Below, one piece after another: positions 8,167 through 15,748 of a stretch of DNA of 52,527 nucleotides. Source of the stretch: an uncultured Oscillibacter sp. Lineage in GTDB: Bacteria; Bacillota; Clostridia; Oscillospirales; Oscillospiraceae. Numbering within the stretch: position 1 is the first letter of the stretch; every line of letters starts with the position of its first letter. The translations under genes were made by a program, and so were the position numbers. The stretch spans positions 1-52,527 of the forward strand of contig CAJUJW010000014.1 of assembly GCA_910586735.1 (NCBI GenBank), written 5' to 3'. The notes below the pieces were generated by a model, which made no database searches, was not told the origin of the DNA, and saw only the letters and a program-made list of their open reading frames with translations.

Positions 8167-8197
8167 CCGGAATCCAAATAATGAAGGAGTGTTCCCC

Positions 8198-9109
8198 ATG
8201 AAAAAGACCAGACATCTTCCATCTTTCCTGGGCGGCTTTTTCGCGGCCCTGGCCCTCTCCGCCTGCCTGACCACCGCCCTGGCGGCCTCGGGCAAGGTGA
8301 GCTATAACTTCTGCAACGTCTCCCTGGACGGAACCCGGAAAATCACGGCGGGACAGGACATCACCGCCTCCAACGGCCAGAAGGTCCCCGGAACCATTCT
8401 CTACACCGACGCGGCGGGCGGCAAAACCAACTACCTGCCCATCCGCACCGTCAGCGAGCTGCTGGGGGTGGAGATCGGCTACGACTCCGCCAGCAAGACC
8501 ATCCTCCTGGGCAAACAGCCCGCCCCCGCCGCCCCCGCTTCCACTCCCACGGCCAAGCCCGCCCAGGGCGTACCCCGGAACGCCCGGCACGGGGACACGG
8601 CCCTCATCGCCAGCCGGGGCGGCACCCTGCTGCCGGACGGCGACCCGGACTCCTACGTGGGAAACGAGAAGCTCTACCGGGATAAGAGCGGGAACCTGGT
8701 GGCCGAGTGGAAGGTAGGAAACAAGGACGCCCTCCAGACCGGGGACAAAAAGCAGCTGGGCAGCCTGACCAAGGACGGGGATTACCCCAGGAACAGCAAG
8801 GGCGAGACCTACGGCTCCACGCTGCTGGCGGACTATGTGGGCTATACGCCGGACCTTGTGCATATGGCCCCCTATCCCCCGGAGGGTCGGCCCGAGGGGT
8901 ACATCCGGGAAGCCGAGCTGGAAAAGGCCGGCCAGACCATGCACGGACTGTCCAAGGAGAACTGCCCCCACTGGACCCCCATTCCTCTGTACGACTCCGA
9001 GGGGAAGGTCATCGGGGAATATAGAGTGGGCTGCGAGGGCCATTACGAAACAGAAGGACTGACCCTAGAGGAGGCCCGGGAAGTCATCATGAAGGGGCCC
9101 ACCTGGTGA
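8198..9109 (+). CDS. Secreted copper amine oxidase N-domain-like protein, paralogue 1
   Basis: 303 residues. A signal peptide (residues 1-29) ends TTALA-A. An LSAC at 20-23 could be read as a lipobox, but the following LTTALA favours ordinary signal peptidase. Residues about 31-108 match the copper amine oxidase N-terminal/stalk domain (YLPIRTVSELLGVEIGYD, SKTILLG). After an Ala/Pro linker, the C-terminal part carries YPRNSKGETYG, YVGYTPDL, and a Cys/His set C256-P-H258 and C279-E-G-H282. The start at 8198 follows GAAGGAGTG. No enzyme active site is visible, and the function is unknown. It is the first of three tandem paralogues after the ECF/anti-sigma pair. Confidence 0.85.
   Translation: MKKTRHLPSFLGGFFAALALSACLTTALAASGKVSYNFCNVSLDGTRKITAGQDITASNGQKVPGTILYTDAAGGKTNYLPIRTVSELLGVEIGYDSASKTILLGKQPAPAAPASTPTAKPAQGVPRNARHGDTALIASRGGTLLPDGDPDSYVGNEKLYRDKSGNLVAEWKVGNKDALQTGDKKQLGSLTKDGDYPRNSKGETYGSTLLADYVGYTPDLVHMAPYPPEGRPEGYIREAELEKAGQTMHGLSKENCPHWTPIPLYDSEGKVIGEYRVGCEGHYETEGLTLEEAREVIMKGPTW
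8228..8575 (+). repeat. Direct repeat copy 1 of 3 (348 bp, coding)
   Basis: By eye, copy 1 differs from copy 2 (9186-9533) at only three positions, and copies 2 and 3 (10183-10530) are identical over this span. The tract covers the signal peptide to the Pro-rich linker of the three paralogues. Confidence 0.9.
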
Positions 9110-9155
9110 CGCGGCCGCCGCGATCAGCGACTTGATAGAGAAAGGACTGTATCAC

Positions 9156-10037
9156 ATGAAAAAGCATCGGAACATCGTCTCCTTCCTGGGCGGCTTTTTC
9201 GCGGCCCTGGCCCTCTCCGCCTGCCTGACCACCGCCCTGGCGGCCTCGGGCAAGGTGAGCTATAACTTCTGCAACGTCTCCCTGGACGGAACCCGGAAAA
9301 TCACGGCGGGACAGGACATCACCGCCTCCAACGGCCAGAAGGTCCCCGGAACCATTCTCTACACCGACGCGGCGGGCGGCAAAACCAACTACCTGCCCAT
9401 CCGCACCGTCAGCGAGCTGCTGGGGGTGGAGATCGGCTATGACTCCGCCAGCAAGACCATTCTCCTGGGCAAACAGCCCGCCCCCGCCGCCCCCGCTTCC
9501 ACTTCCACGGCCAAGCCCGCCCAGGGCGTACCCAAAAACGCCCGGCACGGGGACACCGCGCTTATCGCCAGCCGGGGCGGCACCATCCTGCCGGACAGCG
9601 ACCCGGATTCCTACCGGGGCGGCGACAAGCTCTTCCGGGACAAGAACGGATACACCCGGTTTGAATACCTGGTGGGGAACGACGACGCCCTGCCGGAGTT
9701 TGAAAAAAAGGCCAAGAAGATCTACCTTGTGAACGGGGATTTCCCCAGGAACAAAAAGGGCGAGACTTACGGCACCATGTTGTTGGCGAACTATGTGGGC
9801 TACGCGCCGGACCTGGAGGTAGAGGAAGAGGGATATGTTCGTTTTGCTGAGAAGCAGGCGGCCGGTGACGCTCTGGACGGCCTCTCCAAGGAGGAGTGCC
9901 CCCACGAGTACACTTACTCGGTCTACGACAAGGAGGGCGAGTTCCTCCGGGAGGTGAAGTGCACCTGCTCAGGACATTTTGAGGGCAAGTCCGCGGAGTA
10001 TGTCCGGCAGGCCATAATTGAAGGCCGGCTGTGGTGA
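9156..10037 (+). CDS. Secreted copper amine oxidase N-domain-like protein, paralogue 2
   Basis: 293 residues, starting MKKHRNIVSFLGGFFAALAL. From the signal peptide through the stalk-like domain it is almost identical to its neighbours at the DNA level. It has its own C-terminal region (FPRNKKGETYG, YVGYAPDLEVEEEGYVRF, GLSKEECPH, CTCSGHFEG). The start is ATG 9156 with GAGAAAGGAC upstream; an upstream in-frame TTG at 9132 lacks a ribosome site. It follows paralogue 1 after 46 bases, without a terminator, so it is probably cotranscribed. The conserved CPH and CSGH pairs suggest a metal site or disulfide. The function is unknown. Confidence 0.84.
   Translation: MKKHRNIVSFLGGFFAALALSACLTTALAASGKVSYNFCNVSLDGTRKITAGQDITASNGQKVPGTILYTDAAGGKTNYLPIRTVSELLGVEIGYDSASKTILLGKQPAPAAPASTSTAKPAQGVPKNARHGDTALIASRGGTILPDSDPDSYRGGDKLFRDKNGYTRFEYLVGNDDALPEFEKKAKKIYLVNGDFPRNKKGETYGTMLLANYVGYAPDLEVEEEGYVRFAEKQAAGDALDGLSKEECPHEYTYSVYDKEGEFLREVKCTCSGHFEGKSAEYVRQAIIEGRLW
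9186..9533 (+). repeat. Direct repeat copy 2 of 3
   Basis: Second copy of the 348-bp coding repeat. Against copy 3 the identity continues to about 9648 with a single difference (GAT/GAA). Confidence 0.9.
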
Positions 10038-10152
10038 CGCGGCGGACAGCATCCCCTCCGAAGGAGGCGAACGCGTCCGTGGCCTCCGGGTCCGGCAGAT
10101 CGACCTCGCGCGCTTTGCCGCGCCCCACATTTTACAGACAGGAGTGTTCCCC

Positions 10153-11073
10153 ATGAAAAAGACCAGACACCTTCCATCCTTCCTGGGCGGCTTTTTCGCG
10201 GCCCTGGCCCTCTCCGCCTGCCTGACCACCGCCCTGGCGGCCTCGGGCAAGGTGAGCTATAACTTCTGCAACGTCTCCCTGGACGGAACCCGGAAAATCA
10301 CGGCGGGACAGGACATCACCGCCTCCAACGGCCAGAAGGTCCCCGGAACCATTCTCTACACCGACGCGGCGGGCGGCAAAACCAACTACCTGCCCATCCG
10401 CACCGTCAGCGAGCTGCTGGGGGTGGAGATCGGCTATGACTCCGCCAGCAAGACCATTCTCCTGGGCAAACAGCCCGCCCCCGCCGCCCCCGCTTCCACT
10501 TCCACGGCCAAGCCCGCCCAGGGCGTACCCAAAAACGCCCGGCACGGGGACACCGCGCTTATCGCCAGCCGGGGCGGCACCATCCTGCCGGACAGCGACC
10601 CGGAATCCTACCGGGGCGGCGACAAGCTCTTCCGGGACAAGAACGGGGAGATCCGGCTTGAGTACCTGGTGGGGAACCGGGGCGCCCTGGACGACCAGAA
10701 CAAAAAGATCGCGGACGACCACCTGGTGAACGGGGACTACCCCAAGAACAAAAAGGGCGAGAGCTACGGCCCCCCGCAGCTGGCCCAGTACGTGGGCTAT
10801 AAACCGGACCTGTGCTGGTTCCCGGACACCTACATTCCCGACACCGGGGAGGGCTATCACGAGGGGTACTACCGCCGGACCGAGCGGGAGGCGGAGGACA
10901 AGAAGTACGGCGGCCTCTCCAGGGAGGAATGCCCCCACACGTGGAGCATCCACTATTACGACTCCGAGGGAAATGTCATCGGCGACTATGAACTGGGCTG
11001 CAGCGGGCACTTCGAGGGCATGACCATAGAGGAGGCCAAGAAAATCATGGCGGACCCCAATTGGGTCTGGTGA
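10153..11073 (+). CDS. Secreted copper amine oxidase N-domain-like protein, paralogue 3
   Basis: 306 residues with the same architecture: signal peptide, stalk-like domain, Pro/Ala linker, variable C-terminal domain (YPKNKKGESYG, YVGYKPDLCWFPDTYIPD, GLSREECPH, GCSGHFEG). The start at 10153 follows GGAGTGTTCCCC, the same leader as paralogue 1, so copies 1 and 3 share their translation signals while copy 2 differs. The gene ends TGGTGACGCGG like paralogue 2, which suggests the duplication unit ran stop to stop. It is followed by a strong hairpin at 11118. The function is unknown. Confidence 0.84.
   Translation: MKKTRHLPSFLGGFFAALALSACLTTALAASGKVSYNFCNVSLDGTRKITAGQDITASNGQKVPGTILYTDAAGGKTNYLPIRTVSELLGVEIGYDSASKTILLGKQPAPAAPASTSTAKPAQGVPKNARHGDTALIASRGGTILPDSDPESYRGGDKLFRDKNGEIRLEYLVGNRGALDDQNKKIADDHLVNGDYPKNKKGESYGPPQLAQYVGYKPDLCWFPDTYIPDTGEGYHEGYYRRTEREAEDKKYGGLSREECPHTWSIHYYDSEGNVIGDYELGCSGHFEGMTIEEAKKIMADPNWVW
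10183..10530 (+). repeat. Direct repeat copy 3 of 3
   Basis: Third copy of the 348-bp coding repeat; see copies at 8228 and 9186. Confidence 0.9.
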
Positions 11074-11117
11074 CGCGGGAGGCCGTATCCGGCGTACAAG
11101 CGCGTCCCGAACAAAAC

Positions 11118-11150
11118 AGCGCGGGGAATCCCTGGTGGATTCCCCGCGCT
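11118..11150. terminator. Bidirectional hairpin between convergent genes
   Basis: A perfect 14-bp stem: AGCGCGGGGAATCC at 11118-11131, loop CTGGT, and its complement at 11137-11150. On the minus side it is followed by GTTTTGTT. It separates the paralogue array from the convergent racemase-like gene. Confidence 0.7.
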
Positions 11151-11176
11151 TTGCTGATGTCCCATCGCCGCCGCGT

Positions 11177-12451
11177 TCAGACCGCCCGGAAGGCGGCGTA
11201 GTTCTCCCCGGCGTCCCACTGGATTTCATAGACCGTCCCGTCGGCGGACAGGGCGGGGTTGGCCTCAATTTCATCCATCAGGCTGACGGAGGCGTAGAAC
11301 TCCCCCATGTGCAGGGTGTCCTTGAGCCAGACCACCTTCAGCGGCGCTCCCAGGTCCGGGCAGGTGCGCAGGCACATCTGCATGCACAGCTTGTCGCTGT
11401 CCATAACGGCGGGGATGCGCAGATACTCCGTCCCGATGGAGGTGATGGCGTTGGGGAAGGTCTCCTCGAAGGAGCACTTCTCCAGCACCCGCCGGGTGGT
11501 GGCGTCCGCGTTTCCGATGCCGTTGAAGTTCCCCCCGGTCTTGGGCGACAGGTCCAGCACGCCGATGCGGTGCAGCCAGGGCCTGGCCCGGAAGTCGAAG
11601 CCCCGGCCCACCACGTTGGGGTCCATACCGTCCCCGCTGATGTCCTTCCCGATCTGTTCCAGCATCAGCACGTCCACCTTCTCAAAGGGGATGACGGGCA
11701 TCAGGCTTCGGGCCAGGTTCAGCAGCTCCGGCTCCTCGGCCTCCACCCGCTCGTTGGGGATAGCCCGGACGGTGTGGGTCTGGTGAAACGCGTTTTCCAC
11801 AATGCCCACGGCAAAGGGGATGCCGGCCTCCCGCAGGCAGGTCCGCCCGAAGGAGGGGATGTTCACCGGCATCTCGGCAAAGCCCCGCCGGTGGCAGATG
11901 GAGGCGCCGTACTGCTTCCCCAGGCCGATGGCCAGCATTTTCATAATGCCGCTCTCGAAGGTCCCGTGGAAGTCCGTGTGGGGCTTGATCCGGCCCACGG
12001 GCACCACGTAGTCGCAGGACAGGGCAAAGGCGTCCATGCGGACCTCCAGCCCCTCGGCGGACCAGCCCACGTGGCCGGTCTCCATGGAGGCGTGAATTTC
12101 ACAGCCGCAGAATTCCTCCGTGACGCCGTAGTGCTCCAGAACGGCCCGCTGTCCCTGGGCGGTGGCCCCGCCGTGGCTGCCCATGCCGGGGACGATGTAG
12201 GGCGTGCAGCCCGCCCGCTTCACCTCCTCGGCCAGCGTGCGGAGGATCACCGCGATGTTGGCGATCTCCCGGCTGGAGCCGGGGAAGCAGACGGTGGACC
12301 CCGGCTTGAGGCGATCCAGGGTACCCTCCCGCCTCAGCGCGTCCCGGACCGCCTGGGCCGGGTCCTCGACGTGGGTATCGTCCATCCGGTTGTAGACCTT
12401 GCAGAAGCGGGGAATCTGGACATCCTGAAGCAGCTCTCTTACTACGCTCAT
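11177..12451 (-). CDS. LarA-like (DUF2088) nickel-pincer hydroxyacid racemase/epimerase homologue
   Basis: 424 residues, the length of LarA. A conserved Gly/His loop reads GMGSHGGAT near residues 90-100, and the central motif is GRIKPHTDFHG followed by ESGIMKMLAIGLGKQ. LarA uses a nickel-pincer nucleotide to racemise lactate; homologues act on malate, D-gluconate and other 2-hydroxyacids (family knowledge). The start is ATG 12451 with AAAGGG upstream. It follows a LivJ-type binding protein by 38 bases on the same strand and lies beside a sugar-acid uptake region, so a sugar-acid epimerase is plausible. The cofactor genes larB, larC and larE are not in the window. Confidence 0.82.
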   Translation of the reverse strand: MSVVRELLQDVQIPRFCKVYNRMDDTHVEDPAQAVRDALRREGTLDRLKPGSTVCFPGSSREIANIAVILRTLAEEVKRAGCTPYIVPGMGSHGGATAQGQRAVLEHYGVTEEFCGCEIHASMETGHVGWSAEGLEVRMDAFALSCDYVVPVGRIKPHTDFHGTFESGIMKMLAIGLGKQYGASICHRRGFAEMPVNIPSFGRTCLREAGIPFAVGIVENAFHQTHTVRAIPNERVEAEEPELLNLARSLMPVIPFEKVDVLMLEQIGKDISGDGMDPNVVGRGFDFRARPWLHRIGVLDLSPKTGGNFNGIGNADATTRRVLEKCSFEETFPNAITSIGTEYLRIPAVMDSDKLCMQMCLRTCPDLGAPLKVVWLKDTLHMGEFYASVSLMDEIEANPALSADGTVYEIQWDAGENYAAFRAV

Positions 12452-12489
12452 AGTTGATTTTCCCTTTCTCGTTTTTTTCCGGCGGTCCC

Positions 12490-13752
12490 TCAGGTCCGCG
12501 TTTCCTCGGGCTGTTCCGGCAGCGGGACCGTCTCCCCGCCATCGGAGAACAGCCGTCTCTCCATCGTCTCCCGGTCCAGCATGGTGATGACCTGGCACCC
12601 ATGGAGCCCGTCGCCGGACCCGTCGGAGAAGTCGAAGGTCCCGCAGATGCCCTGGTAATCCGTAATGGACAGCAGGCCGCGGCGCAGGTCCTCGCTCTCC
12701 AGGCTCTCGGCCCTGCGGAAGGTCTCCGCCAGAATCATCATCGCGTCATACCCCCGGTAGGCGGTTTCCGCTGTGGGCATGGTGCCGTACATTCTGATAT
12801 AATTTTCCAGGAAGGCCCGCTCCTTTTCCGAAACCGCCTGAGTGGGAGAGGGGGGGATGGTGTTGGTGCAGGCGTAAATCAGCCCCGTGAGGTTGTCCCC
12901 GGCCTCCAGCCGGGAGGAGCTGTTGGCAAAGCACTCCGGCCCGTAGATGGCCCCCTGGTAGCCGATGTCCTCCCGAAGCTGCTTGAGCTGCGTACCGGCG
13001 TTTTCACTGGTGGCATACAGGATAACGGCGTCGGGTTCCGCCGCCTTCATGGACAGAAAGTCCTCTTTAAAATCTGTCTGGGTAATGTCGTTGCTTCTGT
13101 TCCAAACCAGTTTTATGGAGGGATCCTCCCGGATGCGGGCAATCAGAGCCCGGCCGCCGGCCTCGGCGTACTCCGTGGTGCAGTAGTACACCGCCACCCG
13201 GCGGTATCCCGCCTCCTTGACGGAGGCGAAGATGGCGTCGTCGTAGCTCTTGGAGTTGCCGGAGGAGCGGAATAAATACCGGTGCCCCACGTTTGTCCAG
13301 ATATAGCTTGTCCCCATTCCGATCTGGAGGACCTGGGCCTGTTCCGTGATAGGGGCCGTGCGGATGATGTTCCCGCTGGTGTGGGAGCCGATAATGGCGT
13401 CTACCTGGTCCTCCTCAATCATTTTTCTCACAATGGAGACGGCCTTGGCCGGGTCCGTCTGGTCGTCGTACTCAATGAGGCGGATCTCCTTCCCGTTGAT
13501 TCCCCCGGCGTAGTTGATCTCCTCCGCAGCCAGGCGGCAGCCCTGCTGCCCCATCTGGCCCAGCAGGGACGCGGACCCCGTCAGGGACGCGTAAAAGCCC
13601 ACCTTGATATAGGGTCCCTCCTCCCGGACCACCCGGGGCTGAACCGGCGGCTCCTCCTCCGGCGGGGGCGTATGGTTTTCCGTCCCGAAAGCCATGATAG
13701 ACAGGAGCAGCGCCGCGCATAAAGCCAGAACGGCAAGGGCCTTCCGCGTCAT
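12490..13752 (-). CDS. Branched-chain amino acid-type (LivJ) ABC substrate-binding protein, orphan
   Basis: 420 residues, Peripla_BP_6 fold. The sequence runs VGFYASLTGSASLLGQMGQQGCRLAAEEIN at residues about 50-80, then LIEYDDQTDPAKAV and IIGSHTSGN. An N-terminal hydrophobic segment (residues 5-23) has no good lipobox, so it is secreted or membrane-anchored. The start is ATG 13752 with AAAGGAGGGGG upstream; a longer in-frame ATG at 13782 is less likely. No LivH/M/F/G permease or ATPase genes are nearby. It is divergent from a YesM/YesN two-component system, so it may present a ligand to that kinase rather than to a transporter. It is cotranscribed with the LarA-like gene. Confidence 0.85.
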   Translation of the reverse strand: MTRKALAVLALCAALLLSIMAFGTENHTPPPEEEPPVQPRVVREEGPYIKVGFYASLTGSASLLGQMGQQGCRLAAEEINYAGGINGKEIRLIEYDDQTDPAKAVSIVRKMIEEDQVDAIIGSHTSGNIIRTAPITEQAQVLQIGMGTSYIWTNVGHRYLFRSSGNSKSYDDAIFASVKEAGYRRVAVYYCTTEYAEAGGRALIARIREDPSIKLVWNRSNDITQTDFKEDFLSMKAAEPDAVILYATSENAGTQLKQLREDIGYQGAIYGPECFANSSSRLEAGDNLTGLIYACTNTIPPSPTQAVSEKERAFLENYIRMYGTMPTAETAYRGYDAMMILAETFRRAESLESEDLRRGLLSITDYQGICGTFDFSDGSGDGLHGCQVITMLDRETMERRLFSDGGETVPLPEQPEETRT

Positions 13753-13799
13753 ACTCCCCCTCCTTTCCCCAGTGGATTTCAACAGGCGCCATTGTATCC

Positions 13800-13840
13800 A
13801 TCATACCGGATTTGCCGCCGCCTGTTTAGTAAAATATTCT
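13800..13840. promoter_or_regulatory. Overlapping divergent promoter candidates
   Basis: Plus strand: TTGCCG 13812-13817, 17 bases, TATTCT 13835-13840, toward the kinase. Minus strand: TAAACA 13828-13823, 17 bases, TATGAT 13805-13800, toward the binding protein. The two overlap, so they could be mutually exclusive. Both are moderate matches. Confidence 0.38.
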
Positions 13841-13975
13841 GCTCCTTTAGCAAACAGCTCTCAAATTAAAAAATGGAGCTACAAAAAAGAGACCGGATGT
13901 TGTACTATATGCTTAAATCCCGCCAAGACCCCGCCAAGGATATCTGTTCAAACTCACAGTTGGGAGGAGGATGCG

Positions 13976-15748
13976 ATGAATCTCCGGTGGTTTCCCGAGT
14001 ATATACCCATTCAGATAAAGATGTTCCTCTGCCTGTTTCTGACGGTCATTGTGCCTTTGCTGATTTTTATCCCTATGCTGCATACCTATCAGAACGCCGT
14101 GCAGGACGAGGAGATTGTGTATATCAACCAGGAGCGGTCCAATCAGACCAGCGAGCAGCTGGACATGGTTTACGAGCAGATCAACGCCGTCTCCAACCTC
14201 TATTTTCTGGACACCGAGATTGAGGCCATCCTCCGCACGGGGCTGATTTACGATTACCAGCAGCTGGCCCAGGACAACGAGAAAATTATCCGGCTCCAGC
14301 AGCGGTACGACAAAACGCTGCCGAAGGTAAACCTCCACGTCACCATCATATCGGACGACAACCGCATCTACGGGGACGGCTCCTATGACACCAGAAACGT
14401 CCCCCTCTCGGGAAAGGACCGGCAGCGGTGGTATCAGCAGCTTTTGCTGTCCCCGTGGCAGACGCTGTGGATTAAGGACGACTATCTGGACAGGCTTCAC
14501 GGCGTGTCCAATACCCGCTATATCTACAGCGTGCGCTTTTTAAAGCGCTTTGACGACTGGAAAAACCAGGGCATCCTCATTGTCAGCTTCCTTGAGAGCG
14601 ACCTGGCGAAGCTGTACGCCAACACGGTCCCCAAATCGGGAAGCGTCTTCATCCTTAACCGGGACGGCGGCCTGGTCTCCATGATTGACAACGCCAACGT
14701 CTATTCCTCCGGCCTTCTGGACCGGCTGCCCGAGGGCTACTCCTCCACCTACAAGGAAAAGCTCAACGGCGTCGAGTACCAGATCGTGCTCAACACCGTG
14801 CGGAACCCCCTGTGGCGGACGGTCATCGTCACGCCGGACCAGCAGCTCCGGGTGCAGTATAAAAACACCAGCCTCATCCCCGCGCTGACGGTTCTGTTCA
14901 TCCTGGTGGTGGCGGCCTTCTCCTTTGTCTTCTCCCACTATATCGTAAAGCCCATTGAAAAGCTCACCAAGAACGTGCAGCAGCTGGGGCAGTCCGGCAC
15001 CCTGTCCGATCGGATTGAAATCTGCTCCCGGGACGAGGTGGGCGTCCTCTCCTCGGAGTTCAACGACATGCTGGACCGCATCGACAAGCTGATGACCGCC
15101 ATGGTCAGCGAGCAGGAGGCAAAGCGAAACGCGGAGCTCCAGTCCCTCTACGCCCAGATCGACCCCCACTTCATCTACAACACCCTTTCCTCCATCCGCT
15201 TCCTGGTCATCTCCGGGGACGCCAAGCGGGCGGACAGCGCCCTGTACGATTTCATCACCCTGCTGCGAAGCTCCATCTCCGCGGGGGACGAGCTGTGCCT
15301 GATTCAGCAGGAGATTGACCTCCTGAAGCGCTACATCCGCATTCAGCAGCTCTTTTTCGACAGGCCCTTCCAGGTCATCTGGGACATCGCGCCGGACGTT
15401 CGCTTCTGCAAGATCATCCGGCTGACGCTCCAGCCCATTGTGGAAAACGCGATTCTCCACGGTCTCAAAAGCAAGGACGGATACCGGAAGCTGAGCGTCA
15501 GGATTCAATCCGAGGGAAACGACATCCTGATTACTATCTCGGACAACGGAGCCGGCACCGACAAGGTGCTGAACTTCGACCAGGTCTCCAGCGAGTACAG
15601 CAAAAACATCGGCCTGAAAAACGTTCACAGCCGGATTGTCCTGCACTTCGGAAGGCCCTATGGGCTTCAGTTTTCCAGCGCCGTGGGCGAAGGCACGGTT
15701 GTGACCATACGGATGCCCAGAATTGAAAGCCAGAGGGAGATCATGTGA
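13976..15748 (+). CDS. YesM-type sensor histidine kinase with Cache-like sensor domain
   Basis: 590 residues. The first membrane helix is near residues 13-37. An extracellular Cache-like region follows to about 300, then a second helix (LIPALTVLFILVVAAFSFVFSHYIV), a HAMP segment (PIEKLTKNVQQL) and the His_kinase family module with H398 in QIDPHFIYNTLSSI. The ATP domain shows QPIVENAILHGL, ISDNGAGTDK and IGLKNVHSRI. The start at 13976 follows GGGAGGAGG. The stop overlaps the response-regulator start (ATGTGATG), indicating coupled expression. It probably senses an acid sugar or the liganded orphan binding protein. Confidence 0.93.
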   Translation: MNLRWFPEYIPIQIKMFLCLFLTVIVPLLIFIPMLHTYQNAVQDEEIVYINQERSNQTSEQLDMVYEQINAVSNLYFLDTEIEAILRTGLIYDYQQLAQDNEKIIRLQQRYDKTLPKVNLHVTIISDDNRIYGDGSYDTRNVPLSGKDRQRWYQQLLLSPWQTLWIKDDYLDRLHGVSNTRYIYSVRFLKRFDDWKNQGILIVSFLESDLAKLYANTVPKSGSVFILNRDGGLVSMIDNANVYSSGLLDRLPEGYSSTYKEKLNGVEYQIVLNTVRNPLWRTVIVTPDQQLRVQYKNTSLIPALTVLFILVVAAFSFVFSHYIVKPIEKLTKNVQQLGQSGTLSDRIEICSRDEVGVLSSEFNDMLDRIDKLMTAMVSEQEAKRNAELQSLYAQIDPHFIYNTLSSIRFLVISGDAKRADSALYDFITLLRSSISAGDELCLIQQEIDLLKRYIRIQQLFFDRPFQVIWDIAPDVRFCKIIRLTLQPIVENAILHGLKSKDGYRKLSVRIQSEGNDILITISDNGAGTDKVLNFDQVSSEYSKNIGLKNVHSRIVLHFGRPYGLQFSSAVGEGTVVTIRMPRIESQREIM

